From NCBI GenBank assembly GCA_020633465.1, contig JACKDN010000024.1, forward strand, positions 3,501-67,500: DNA of 64,000 bases. Reading direction: 5' to 3'. Position numbers and translations under genes: made by a program. Below, in pieces: positions 51,627 to 63,751 of this stretch (the stretch's first letter is position 1; the number at the start of each line of letters is the position of its first letter). The stretch comes from Myxococcales bacterium (GTDB lineage Bacteria; Myxococcota_A; Bradymonadia; UBA7976; UBA1532). The notes under the pieces are model-generated. The model was given only the letters and a program-made list of their open reading frames with translations. It made no database searches and was not told where the DNA came from.

Positions 51627-52975
51627 GAGCCCTGGTCCTGGCGCTGGGGCTGGCGCTCACGAGCGCGGCGACGGCCGCCGCGCCCGCGCCCCGGGGGATA
51701 CCCGTGATCCTGAGCGAACAGCGCGACTTCCCGTTCGTGCACCTCACCCTCTACTTCGGCCTCGGCCCGGCGCAGGATCCGCCCGGCAAGGAGGGCCTCA
51801 CCGCCCTCACCGCGCGCGCCCTCGCCCGCGGCACGACGCAGCGCGGCCGCGCCGAGCTCGAGGAGGCCATCGAGATCCTCGGCAGCGAGCTCCTCACCGC
51901 CACCCAGAGCCACGCGGTGGGCGTGGGCGGCGCGGTCCTCAGCCGCCACCTGCCCGCCTTCGTCGCCCTGCTCGGCGAGGTCGTCGCCCAGCCCGCCTTC
52001 GATCCCGACGAGATCGAGAAGGTGAAGCGGGAGATGATCGCCGAGCTCGAGGCCGACCGCGACGACGACGGCACGCTGGCCCGCATGTGGTTCCGGCGCC
52101 TGGTCTTCGCGGGCCACCCCTTCGGCCACGGTGCCGCGGGCTCGCCCCGCTCCCTCGCCGCCATCACCGCCGACGACGTGCGCGCCCACCACGCCCGCTA
52201 CTTCGGCCGCGCCAACCTGCTGGTCGGCGCCAGCGGCGACGTCGATCGCGTCACCCTGCAGGCCCTGCTCGACGGCGCCCTGGCGGCGCTGCCGCCGGGC
52301 GAGAAGGTGGACTGGACGCTGCCCCCGGCGCCGCACCCCGGCGGCCGCCACGTCGCGCTGATCGACAAGGCAGACCGCAGCCAGGCGCAGATCGTCATCG
52401 GCCACCCCAGCCTCGCCGCCGACGATCCCGACTTCCACGCCGTCTCGCTCGGCACCGTCGCCTTCGGCGGCACCTTCACCGCCCGGTTGATGCAGGAGAT
52501 CCGCGTCAAGCGCGGCCTGAGCTACGGCGCCTACGCGCGCCTCGCCGCCGAGCGCGGCCAGGGCTACTACGCGATCACCGCGGCCCCCGAGGCCGACAAG
52601 GCCGTCGAGACCCTGAAGCTGATGCTCGACGAGTACGACCGCTTCGTGAACGAGGGCCTCACCGACGACGAGATCGAGTTCGCCCGCGGCTACACGATCA
52701 ACGCGTTCCCCTTCACCGTCGAGACCGCCGCGCTGCGCACCGCGCAGGCCGTGCGCAACCAGCTGCTCGGCCGCCCCGCCGACTTCGTCGAGACCTACGT
52801 CGACACGATGCGCGCGCTGCCCGCCGAGGCGGTGCGCGACGCGGTGCGCCGCCGCCTACGGCCCCAGGACCTGACGGTGGTGATGGTGTGCACCGCGCCC
52901 CCGCTGCGCGACGCCGTCGCCGCCCTGCCCGGCGTGACCAAGGTGACGGTGCACCCCTACTCGGCCCTCGAGTAG
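51623..52975 (+). CDS. M16 family protein lacking the zinc motif (partner subunit)
   Basis: A 450-residue exported M16 homologue started by GTG within the ATPase stop; residues 1-20 look like a signal peptide ending in AAA. The position where HxxEH should stand (KEGLTALTARAL) has no His pair, so it cannot bind zinc. The C-terminal half keeps the conserved RVKRGLSYGAYA substrate-binding Arg/Tyr element. By analogy to mitochondrial processing peptidase and bacterial M16B pairs, it should form a heterodimer with the active lipoprotein M16 two genes upstream. Its last 19 bases overlap the convergent DUF2325 gene. Confidence 0.85.
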   Translation: MRALVLALGLALTSAATAAAPAPRGIPVILSEQRDFPFVHLTLYFGLGPAQDPPGKEGLTALTARALARGTTQRGRAELEEAIEILGSELLTATQSHAVGVGGAVLSRHLPAFVALLGEVVAQPAFDPDEIEKVKREMIAELEADRDDDGTLARMWFRRLVFAGHPFGHGAAGSPRSLAAITADDVRAHHARYFGRANLLVGASGDVDRVTLQALLDGALAALPPGEKVDWTLPPAPHPGGRHVALIDKADRSQAQIVIGHPSLAADDPDFHAVSLGTVAFGGTFTARLMQEIRVKRGLSYGAYARLAAERGQGYYAITAAPEADKAVETLKLMLDEYDRFVNEGLTDDEIEFARGYTINAFPFTVETAALRTAQAVRNQLLGRPADFVETYVDTMRALPAEAVRDAVRRRLRPQDLTVVMVCTAPPLRDAVAALPGVTKVTVHPYSALE

Positions 52976-54090
52976 CGCCCGACCCACTCGGTGATGCCGC
53001 GGGCGAGCGACGCGACGCCCTTCTGCCCGCTGCCGACCGTGATGACCGGGGTGCCCGCCGCCTCGGCGGCCGCCTTCCACACGTCGGTCTCGGCGTGGCT
53101 GACGATGGTGCTGCCCCACAGCACCACGAGGTCGGCGCCCTGCACCTTGGCGCGGGCCCGCGCGCTGTCCGGCCGCCGCTTGCCCTCGACCAGCACCACC
53201 TCGGGCGCCGGCCAGTCGAGCGCGCGGCGGCGCAGATCGGCGCGCGAGTCGTCGCCGCCCCCGACCACCACCACGCGGCGCACCTTGGCGGCCGCGCACG
53301 CCCGGCTCATCGCGGCGTACGCCCGCCCGTTGTCGCTGCCCGCGCAGTACGCGCAGGTGGCCGCCGGCCGAGCGACCACGCGCGCGACGCGATCCGCCTC
53401 GGCCATCTCCCGACACTCGGCGGCGACGCAGATCCGCCGCACGCCCTCGGTGAGGATCCGCGCCACGGCCTCCGCGTCCTCGACGCCCAGCAGCGGCAGC
53501 AGCCGCCGCGCCACGGGCCGGTGAGCCAGCGCGGCGGCCAGCACCTCGCCGTGCCGCGCCGCGTCGAACCCGACGCGGTCGAGGATGCTCGACAACGGCG
53601 TGCGCGGGGGCGACGGCGGCGAGGGGTCCGGTGGCGGCGGGGTCAGCGCCGCGGTCCGCAGGCGCTCGACCTGCTGCGCCAGGGCGTCCCGCTCGCGCTC
53701 GGCGGCGGCGAGGGCTTCGCGCGTCGTCGTCAGCTCCGCGCGCACGCCCTCGTAGCGTCGCTCGAAGTGCCGCGCCAGGCCCGCCGGCTCCACCGGCCCC
53801 GGCTCGGGCGAGGCCGCAGCGGGGAGGGCGGGCTCGGGCGGCCGAGGCGTCACCGCTGGGGACGGGCGCGGCGGAGCAGCGGGTGCCGGCTCAGGGTGCG
53901 CAGCGGGCGCCCTCGGGGGCGGGGCGGTGGCCGGCCGCGGCGCCGCGCGCCCCAGCGAGCGCTGCGCGAACGCCACCTGCTCCTCGGTCAGCCGATCTTC
54001 GGTGTGCAGCTTGCCGAAGCGTCGCTTCAGCACCTTCTCGACCTTCGCCGGCGCGACCTTCAGCGCGATGGCCAGGTCGATGAGGGTCAT
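52957..54090 (-). CDS. DUF2325-type protein with coiled coil
   Basis: A 377-residue protein. The N-terminal 45 residues form a compact helical domain (DLAIALKVAPAKVEKVLKRRFG), then a Pro/Ala linker of about 60 residues, a coiled coil near 110-145, and a helical region with a CAYC motif. The C-terminal 90 residues (VVVVGGGDDSRADLRRRALDW, then ADLVVLWGSTIVSHAETDVWK and TPVITV) match DUF2325, a small alpha/beta fold that keeps the Ser-His pair. Function unknown. Its stop lies inside the end of the M16 partner gene, an unusual 19-base convergent overlap. Confidence 0.65.
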   Translation of the reverse strand: MTLIDLAIALKVAPAKVEKVLKRRFGKLHTEDRLTEEQVAFAQRSLGRAAPRPATAPPPRAPAAHPEPAPAAPPRPSPAVTPRPPEPALPAAASPEPGPVEPAGLARHFERRYEGVRAELTTTREALAAAERERDALAQQVERLRTAALTPPPPDPSPPSPPRTPLSSILDRVGFDAARHGEVLAAALAHRPVARRLLPLLGVEDAEAVARILTEGVRRICVAAECREMAEADRVARVVARPAATCAYCAGSDNGRAYAAMSRACAAAKVRRVVVVGGGDDSRADLRRRALDWPAPEVVLVEGKRRPDSARARAKVQGADLVVLWGSTIVSHAETDVWKAAAEAAGTPVITVGSGQKGVASLARGITEWVGRYSRAE

Positions 54091-54094
54091 GGGC

Positions 54095-55210
54095 TCAGAA
54101 CCCCTGCGCGGCGAGCTCGAAGGCCATGTTGCGATAGAAGCGCACGTGATCGAAGCCCGTGTTGGGATCGGCCTCGTCGTGCTTGGGCTGCCCCACCTCG
54201 TCGAGGTGGTCGGCGGGGATGCACCCGCGGAAGGCGCCCCACTTCGCGCTCTCGACGGTCACCATGCCGTCGTTGGGCAGCAGCGCGGCGCCGTGCGCCG
54301 TGAACGCCGCCATCGGCACCAGCGTGACGTGCATCCGATCCTGGGTGCCGGGGTGCCGCAGCAGCTTGCCGCCGCAGGCGGCCGCGTCCGCGTCGTTCTT
54401 CAGCCCCAGCACGCTGCTCACGCCGGCCCACGACTGGTAGTACACCTTGGCGTCGTCCGGGTTCGCGGCGTTGAACGCCGGCGCCGTCTTCTCGGCGATG
54501 TCCGTCAGCGCGCCCAGCAGATCGGGATCGTCCGCCACCTCGCTGAAGGTGCGCCCCCAGGCCTCGGCCAGCGCGTTCAGCGCGCCGCTGGCCGCGCCGG
54601 GCACCAGCTTCAGCCCCACGTCGGCCACGTTCGAGCCCCGGTGCGGCGTCGAGATGGTCGTCAGGCTGGCCACGCGGTCGCCGTAGCCCAGGCTGCTGAC
54701 GACGTACCGGCTGTCCAGCCCGCCCATCGAGTGCGCGATGACGTTCACCCGGTCGGCGCCGCTCGTCTCGAGCGCCTCGTCGATGGCCCGCGCCAGGTGG
54801 CCCGCCCGCGTCTTCACCGGCGCGTAGGGCGGCACCTGCGCGACGAAGACGGTGTGCCCGTCGGCCTCGAGCGCCTCGGCCACGCCGTACCAGCCCCAGC
54901 GGTTGGTCGGGCTGCCGTCGAAGCCGTGGGCCAGGACGATCGGGTAGGCCGTGGCCTCGCCCGCCGGCTCGTCGCCCAGGGGCGGCAGATCGCAGTCGGG
55001 ATCGGGATCCCAGCAGAACCAATCGCACTCGCCGTCGCCGTACCAGCCACGGCGCTCGCAGATGTCGAAGCTCCAGTCGGCCTTCCCGTCGATGACCGCT
55101 TCGGCGGCCTCGGGCTTGGCGGCCGGCGCGGTGTCCTCCGCCGGCTCGTCGGTGGGCGCCTCACAGGCGGCCAGGGTCAGCGAGGCGAGCAGTACGGCGC
55201 GTCGAATCAT
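54095..55210 (-). CDS. Triacylglycerol lipase-like lipoprotein
   Basis: A 371-residue lipoprotein (lipobox LAAC, Cys16) with an acidic linker and a Trp/Cys-rich patch (ICERRGWYGDGECDWFC) at 50-66. The lipase domain starts at about 88: oxyanion strand YPIVLAHGFDG, nucleophile Ser161 in AHSMGG, and a candidate acid and His in LLPNDGMV and ADHLDEVG. The order fits bacterial family I lipases (Burkholderia/Pseudomonas type), acting on lipid esters outside the cytoplasm. Lipase chaperone genes are absent from the window. The DUF2325 gene follows four bases after its stop on the same strand. Confidence 0.85.
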   Translation of the reverse strand: MIRRAVLLASLTLAACEAPTDEPAEDTAPAAKPEAAEAVIDGKADWSFDICERRGWYGDGECDWFCWDPDPDCDLPPLGDEPAGEATAYPIVLAHGFDGSPTNRWGWYGVAEALEADGHTVFVAQVPPYAPVKTRAGHLARAIDEALETSGADRVNVIAHSMGGLDSRYVVSSLGYGDRVASLTTISTPHRGSNVADVGLKLVPGAASGALNALAEAWGRTFSEVADDPDLLGALTDIAEKTAPAFNAANPDDAKVYYQSWAGVSSVLGLKNDADAAACGGKLLRHPGTQDRMHVTLVPMAAFTAHGAALLPNDGMVTVESAKWGAFRGCIPADHLDEVGQPKHDEADPNTGFDHVRFYRNMAFELAAQGF

Positions 55211-55447
55211 GCGTCACTCCTTCGAGGCGCCGTCGCCTCAGCAATCGACGTGCCCACCCGCATGCGGCGCCGCCGCGCCGGCTCCGCTACCCTGCGCTGG
55301 CAAGTACGCACGCCGTTCGGCCAGCCGAGCCGCCAGGCGCGACGCAAAGGCCCCGTGCGCCGTCCGTCTTGCGGAATGAAGCAACCGGGCGGCATGTTCG
55401 CGACGCGAACCGCCGCCCCCGGACCCCAGACCTCGGCCCCACACCGC

Positions 55448-56650
55448 GTGAACGCCCTGCACCCGCACCGATCGACCTCGCCGGCCCTCGTCGCCCTCCT
55501 GGCGGTGGCCCTCGCCGGGCCGTCGGTCGCGCACGCCGTCGACGACGACGACGCTCCGCTGCTGCTGAACGTCACCAGCAACGTCGACCCCGAGGTCTAC
55601 GTCGAGCACGACGGCCAGCAGCACTTCGCCGGCCGCCTGCAGCCCAGCGAGCAGCTCGGCGTCCCCCTGCCGGCCGGCACCCACACCGTCCAGATCCGCT
55701 GCGTCCGCGACGGCCTCGTCCCGTGGCGCGCCACGCTCCGGCCCGCGGGCGCCGCGTCCCTCGAGGTCCACTGCGCCCTCGCGCCCCCGCGCCGCGTCCT
55801 GCTCGTCCGCACCACCGCCGAGCGCACCAGCCTCTGGCTCGACGACACCCTCCTCGGCGACCTCTACCCCGCGCCCGAGCCCTTCACCTTGGGCCCCGCG
55901 CCGCCCACCACCAGCACGCTCGCGCCCGGCCAGTGGTACGCCTTCACGCAGCTCACCCGCGGCGGTCACCGCCTGTGCGCCCGCGCCCCCGGCCACCTGC
56001 AGGCGTGCGAGGACTTCACCGTCACCGAGGGCAGCGACATCAGCCGCCTCAGCCTGGTGCTGGACGCCGCCCCGACGGTGACGCCCACCTCGCGCCCGGT
56101 CGCCGCCGAGCCCGCGCCCGCGCCGATCATCGTCACCGTGCCGGCCGCCCCCGCGCCGGCGCCGCGCACCTGGCGTCTGCGGCCCACGCTGGCCGCCCAC
56201 GCCGGCGGCCAGCTGGCCGTCGGGGCCGACGGCGCCGGGCTCTTCGAGCAATCTCTCGACCTCACCTACTGGCCCGATCCGCGGTGGGGCGTGGGCGCCA
56301 CGGCGCTGCTCACCCAGGCGCCGGGCGACGACGCCCTCGGCTGGGGGATCGGCCTGCGCGCCGAGGGCGCGCTCGAGGCGGACGCACCCTGGCGCGGCTG
56401 GGCCAGCCTGCTGCTGCGCCAGCAGGGCCACCCGCTCGACACGGTCGGCGACTTCACCCACCAGCTCTACACCCTGCAGGCAGGCGTCGCCCGCCGCCTC
56501 GGCGCGGGCTTCTGGGCCCGCGGCGGGCTCGAGGCCGGCGTGGACGAGGCGCGCTCGCGTCGGTACCGTCGCGGCGAGCTCGAGACGCTCGCGGATCGGC
56601 GCCTGCTGCTCGCGGCCACCGCCGGCGTCGCCTGGACCTGGGACCTCTGA
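55448..56650 (+). CDS. Exported PEGA-like outer-surface protein
   Basis: A 400-residue protein. GTG at 55448 gives a normal signal peptide (LVALLAVALAGPSVAHA); an ATG at 55376 would add 24 residues and an over-long n-region. Residues about 40-100 resemble a PEGA-type beta domain (VYVEHDGQQHFAGRLQPSEQ, then VPLPAGTHTVQIR), followed by a second similar unit. A Pro-rich linker precedes a C-terminal region of amphipathic beta strands (about 250-400) ending in a tryptophan-aspartate-leucine tail, compatible with an outer-membrane beta barrel. The next gene starts in its stop (TGATG). Function unknown. Confidence 0.65.
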   Translation: MNALHPHRSTSPALVALLAVALAGPSVAHAVDDDDAPLLLNVTSNVDPEVYVEHDGQQHFAGRLQPSEQLGVPLPAGTHTVQIRCVRDGLVPWRATLRPAGAASLEVHCALAPPRRVLLVRTTAERTSLWLDDTLLGDLYPAPEPFTLGPAPPTTSTLAPGQWYAFTQLTRGGHRLCARAPGHLQACEDFTVTEGSDISRLSLVLDAAPTVTPTSRPVAAEPAPAPIIVTVPAAPAPAPRTWRLRPTLAAHAGGQLAVGADGAGLFEQSLDLTYWPDPRWGVGATALLTQAPGDDALGWGIGLRAEGALEADAPWRGWASLLLRQQGHPLDTVGDFTHQLYTLQAGVARRLGAGFWARGGLEAGVDEARSRRYRRGELETLADRRLLLAATAGVAWTWDL

Positions 56651-59600
56651 TGCGCCGCCGACCGCCGCTCACCGCGCTGGCCCTGTTCGCCCTGCTCTTC
56701 GCCGCGTGCGAGGTGCCCGGCGAGGCCCTCTTCGAGTGCCGCCCCGGGGCCGTGCGATCCTGCGCCGCCGGGCCGGCCGCCACCCGCGGCGTCGGCCAAT
56801 GCCGCGCCGGCACCGAGACCTGCGGCGACGACGGGTTCTGGACCGGCGACTGCGCCGGCGCCGTCACCCCCGTCCCGGAGGCGTGCAGCGGGGTGGACGA
56901 CGACTGCGACGGGCAGATCGACGAGGGCGACGTGTGCAGCGAGCGCTGCGCGGCGGGCGAGACGCGGGCCTGCTACGACGGCCCCAGCCAGACGCTGGGC
57001 GTCGGCGCGTGCGTCGCGGGCATCGAGTCCTGTGGCCCGGGCGGCCGCTGGCGGGGCCTCTGCGCGTCGGCCGTCGTGCCCCGCGCCGAGACCTGCGACG
57101 GGGTCGACGAGGACTGCGACGGCGCCGTCGACAACCACGCCGCCTGTGGAGACGACGCCCGCCGACGCCTCGCCGACGAGGTCGGCCCGCTGTGGGTGCG
57201 CAGCCGCCCCGGCCGCCCGGGCCCCAGCCTGCTCACCCCCGCCGGCTGGGGGGTCCTCCACCGCTGCGCCCCCGGTCAGGCGCCCGAGGCCTGCGCCGAC
57301 GCGCTGCTCGAGCGCGCGCCCGCGGCCTTCGGGCTCGACGACCCCACCCGCCAGCTCGCCTACGCGCACACGCGGGCGCTGGGCGCGTCGCGGTACGTCG
57401 TCTACCGCCAGATCCACCGCCGGGGGGCCGACGCCCAGCCCGTGCCCGTCGACAGCGGGGGGCTGATCGTCCGGTGGACCGCCGGCCGCATCGTCCACGT
57501 CGAGAGCCACCTGGCCATCGTGCGCCGGGACGTCGCCGTCCAGCCTGCGCTCGCCTTCGACGCCGACTGGCTGCCCACCGGCGGGCGGCTGGCCGACAGC
57601 GCGCTGGCGGTGTCGCCCCGGGACGAAGGCGAGGCGCTGGAGGCGGCGGCCTACGACCTCCTTTGGCAGGGCGTCTACGCGCGCGGCGACGACGTCCGCC
57701 GCGCCACCTTCGACGCCCGCACGGGCGAGCGCCTCGCCGATCGCTCGGCGCTCGCCTTCGACCTCGATCTCACGCTCTCCACCGAAGAGGGCGCCCCCCG
57801 CACCGACCGCCCCACCGAGGCGGGCGCGGCCCAGCGCGTCTGGGATCTCGCCGTCGACTTCCACGCGTTCGCCGACGACGCCGCGCTGCCCATCGACGGC
57901 GAGGGCCTGGGCGACTCGGCCGTGCGGGACGCGCTGAACCCCGAGGCCGGGCTGCTGCACGCGCGCCTGAGCGATCTCGCCGACCGCTCGGCCTGCGGCG
58001 TGGCCTGCCCCGAGTGCGGCGACTGGACCGAGTGGAGCGAGGCCGATCCGCGCGCCTTCGTCATCGACCCCGAGTGCGTCGGCGCCCACACCATCGCCCA
58101 CGAGGCGGCGCACGTGCTCTACGGCCCCTACCTGCAGGCCCGCCGCTCCCGCCCCCAGGAAGAGGCGATCGAGCACGCCCTGGTCGACCTGACCGCGCTG
58201 GCGTTCGAGTGCCAGCGTCGCGACCCGACGGTCCGCAGCTGCGACTGGACGTCGACCTACGGCGCCTATCGCGACGCCCCGGACGTCAGCCGCTTCTGCG
58301 ATCTGTCGCGCCCCACCGCCACGATGGAGTGCAACGGCATCACGGCCCCCGAGGACTACCAGCGCACCGCCAACAAGCGTGTCTTCGGCGGCCCCGCCGT
58401 CCGGGCCCTCGACGCGTGGGGGGGCGACGCCGCGGCCTTGCGCCGCCTGCACCGCCTGCACACCGCCAGCGTCCTCACGCTCGGCAGCGTCCGGACCCTG
58501 TCGATGACCGAGTTCGCGTTGCACACGCTGGCCGTCTGCCACGACCTCGCGAGCCAGGACGTCTGGGACGTCGCCACGACCCACTGCCAGATCTACCGGC
58601 AGGCGTACGCCGACGCGGGCATCCTGCCGCCCTGCGTGTTCCCCCTCGACCGCGAGCTCTGCAACGGCATCGACGACAACTGCGACGGCCTCGTCGACAA
58701 CTGCGTCGACCCGGCCACCTGCTGCGCCGCGCGCGCCGCCGCCGGCGATCCGCAGGACTGCGATGGGCTCGAGCAGAGCCAACGCGACGGCACGCTGAGC
58801 AGGACGCGCTACGCCGAGGGCCTGCCGGCGCTCGACCCAGCGACGGCCGGGATCGGCCTGTGCCGTCCCGGCTTCGACGTCTGCGACGACGGCGTTTGGC
58901 GTTCGGTCGCCGAGCCTCGCCTACCGACGAACGAGCGCTGCGACGTGGTCCCCGTCGGCGCCCAGCCCAGCGACGAGAACTGCGACGGCCGCGCCAACGA
59001 CGACGCCGTGCGCGTCGCCTGGCTGGTGGACGCGGACGGTGATGGCGTCGGCGCGCCGGGCAGCGAGACACTGCTCTGCGCCGACGCCGCGCCCCCCGGG
59101 ATGGTGCGAGACGACGGCAGACGCGACTGCGACGACGCGGATCCGACGGCCTTCCCCCGCCGCATCGATCTGCTGGAAGGCGACGAGCCCGCGCGCTGCC
59201 AGGAAGCGGGCGAGCCGCCCGTGGACGAGGACTGCGACGGTCTGTTCGACGAGGGCTGCGCCTGCCCGCCCGGCGCCCCGGCCCGAGCCTGCGGCAGCCC
59301 GACCGGCGCCGAGGCCTGCGCGACCGGCCGCCAGGTCTGTGAGGCGGACACTCAGCGGTGGTCCACCGTCTGCGCGGACGCACCCGCCCCCACGCCCGAG
59401 CTGTGCAACGCCGTGGACGACGACTGCGACGGCCGGATCGACGAGCAGCCCACCGATGTCGTTGGCGACGCCACCTGCCCCGCGCCGACCGGGGTGGGCG
59501 AGTGCGCCCAGGGCCACTGGCAGTGCGTCGCCGGCCAGCGCCTTTGCGTCGCCGACGCGCCCCGTGAAGAGGCCTGCGACGACCGCGATCTCGACTGCAA

Positions 59601-59763
59601 CGGCCGCCCCGGCCACCTCGACGCGCTGCGCGCCCACGACCACGACGGCGACGGACACCCCGGGGACACCTACCCGGCGACCTGCCGGCGCACGCACCCC
59701 CGCCCGCTGGACTGCGACGACGACGATCCGCGCGTCGGCCCCTGCGACGGCTCCCTGGACTGA
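56650..59763 (+). CDS. M4-like metallopeptidase lipoprotein with MopE-type repeats
   Basis: A 1,037-residue lipoprotein (lipobox FAAC, Cys20). Two Cys-rich metal-binding repeats (DDDCDGQIDEG, DEDCDGAVDN) precede a region like the FTP propeptide of thermolysin-family enzymes (GASRYVVYRQIHRRGADAQPV). The catalytic helix reads HEAAH with His484, Glu485 and His488; Glu508 lies exactly 20 residues after His488, as Glu166 does in thermolysin, so zinc binding should be intact. A C-terminal 380 residues carry further repeats (IDDNCDGLVDN, VDEDCDGLFDEG, VDDDCDGRIDEQ and others) and DxDGDG calcium motifs. It is probably a surface protease using metal-stabilised repeats. Co-translated with the PEGA-like gene. 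Confidence 0.8.
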   Translation: MRRRPPLTALALFALLFAACEVPGEALFECRPGAVRSCAAGPAATRGVGQCRAGTETCGDDGFWTGDCAGAVTPVPEACSGVDDDCDGQIDEGDVCSERCAAGETRACYDGPSQTLGVGACVAGIESCGPGGRWRGLCASAVVPRAETCDGVDEDCDGAVDNHAACGDDARRRLADEVGPLWVRSRPGRPGPSLLTPAGWGVLHRCAPGQAPEACADALLERAPAAFGLDDPTRQLAYAHTRALGASRYVVYRQIHRRGADAQPVPVDSGGLIVRWTAGRIVHVESHLAIVRRDVAVQPALAFDADWLPTGGRLADSALAVSPRDEGEALEAAAYDLLWQGVYARGDDVRRATFDARTGERLADRSALAFDLDLTLSTEEGAPRTDRPTEAGAAQRVWDLAVDFHAFADDAALPIDGEGLGDSAVRDALNPEAGLLHARLSDLADRSACGVACPECGDWTEWSEADPRAFVIDPECVGAHTIAHEAAHVLYGPYLQARRSRPQEEAIEHALVDLTALAFECQRRDPTVRSCDWTSTYGAYRDAPDVSRFCDLSRPTATMECNGITAPEDYQRTANKRVFGGPAVRALDAWGGDAAALRRLHRLHTASVLTLGSVRTLSMTEFALHTLAVCHDLASQDVWDVATTHCQIYRQAYADAGILPPCVFPLDRELCNGIDDNCDGLVDNCVDPATCCAARAAAGDPQDCDGLEQSQRDGTLSRTRYAEGLPALDPATAGIGLCRPGFDVCDDGVWRSVAEPRLPTNERCDVVPVGAQPSDENCDGRANDDAVRVAWLVDADGDGVGAPGSETLLCADAAPPGMVRDDGRRDCDDADPTAFPRRIDLLEGDEPARCQEAGEPPVDEDCDGLFDEGCACPPGAPARACGSPTGAEACATGRQVCEADTQRWSTVCADAPAPTPELCNAVDDDCDGRIDEQPTDVVGDATCPAPTGVGECAQGHWQCVAGQRLCVADAPREEACDDRDLDCNGRPGHLDALRAHDHDGDGHPGDTYPATCRRTHPRPLDCDDDDPRVGPCDGSLD

Positions 59764-60033
59764 TCGTGCGGATCGAGCGCGACGGCCCCGCGGCTGGAGC
59801 TCCGCAGCGGAACGCCCTCCCTGGACGCGACGCCCAGGCCTGACCGCCGACCCATCGGGCCGCCCCGGGTTCCCGCGTCGAAGGCCCGCGGCGATCGCTG
59901 CGCTGGCGGGGCGATCGCCACGAGACCGGCCCCCGGGGCCGGCCGCCCGCCCGCGGCGACCCCGGCCCGCGGACGCGCCGACGCCCATGAACCCACGGGC
60001 GCAGCGCCGCCTTGTCCGGCGTTGACCGCCAGA
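59764..60033. other. Gene-free spacer before the rRNA operon terminator
   Basis: Short GC-rich spacer between the M4-like gene and the convergent rRNA operon. I see no open frame with a recognisable product, no tRNA and no clear terminator for the M4-like gene. Confidence 0.5.
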
Positions 60034-60072
60034 AACGAAAAAAGGCGCCCCGACATACATCGGGGCGCCTTT
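60034..60072 (-). terminator. Intrinsic terminator of the rRNA operon
   Basis: A perfect 12-pair stem (aaaggcgccccg at 60041-60052 with cggggcgccttt at 60061-60072) around an eight-base loop. Read on the minus strand it ends in a T-rich run (complement of 60034-60043), directly after 5S: a canonical rho-independent terminator. Confidence 0.9.
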
Positions 60073-60081
60073 GGAAAAGGC

Positions 60082-60197
60082 TCCGGCGGCGACCTACTCT
60101 CCCACGCAGAGATCCGCGCAGTACCATCGGCGCTGAGGGGCTTAACTGCCGAGTTCGGGATGGGATCGGGTGTGGCCCCCTCGCTAAAGCCACCGGA
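60082..60197 (-). rRNA. rrf: 5S ribosomal RNA
   Basis: About 116 nt. On the minus strand it begins tccggtggc, contains the conserved CACACCCGATCCCATCCCGA and CGCCGATGGTACTGC segments, and ends GAGAGTAGGTCGCCGCCGGA; the two ends pair as helix I. Boundaries are estimated from that helix, give or take two bases. Confidence 0.95.
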
Positions 60198-60279
60198 AAA
60201 AGGAGTCGGTTTCGTCGAGTGAGTGTGAGTCGCGGGTGAATCGCGGGGGTAGCAGGCGCCTTCCGGAAAGAGGATGAGG

Positions 60280-63274
<2,995 letters not shown>

Positions 63275-63444
63275 TCTCTTTCCCAAAGACGCCTGCTACC
63301 GCCGCGAACACGCTGGCCTTCTGGCCACGCGCGCACGCCGCTTTCTCACACTCACACGACTTTTCAAAGATCGGAGCCGACGAGCGGCCACGCAAGCAGC
63401 TGATGGTCAGCTGCTGGCGTCAACGTTCGTCAAGGACTCAGGGG

Positions 63445-63517
63445 TGGAGGATGCCGGGCTCGAACCGGCGACATCCGCCTTGCAAAGACGGCGCTCTCCC
63501 AGCTGAGCTAATCCCCC
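63445..63517 (-). tRNA. tRNA-Ala (anticodon TGC)
   Basis: A 73-nt cloverleaf on the minus strand with acceptor GGGGGAT/ATCCTCC including the alanine identity pair G3-U70, the D-arm AGCTCAGCTGGGAGAGC, anticodon loop CTTTGCAAG, T-loop GGTTCGAGC and discriminator A73. The 3' CCA is not encoded (CCC follows). It lies in the 16S-23S spacer. Confidence 0.95.
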
Positions 63518-63547
63518 AAATGAGCTACCGGCCAGCGCCGCAAGGGG

Positions 63548-63621
<74 letters not shown>

Positions 63622-63751
63622 TTAGGGCCTGGCCAGCCCCGGGTTGGCTCCTTGAGAATCTGGTTGAGCTACGTTTGGAAGCGGCGTCCGCGACGACCGT
63701 GATCGTGCGGATTGACCAGAGACCTCCGCCTCGAGGGCGGGTAGGCTCCTT

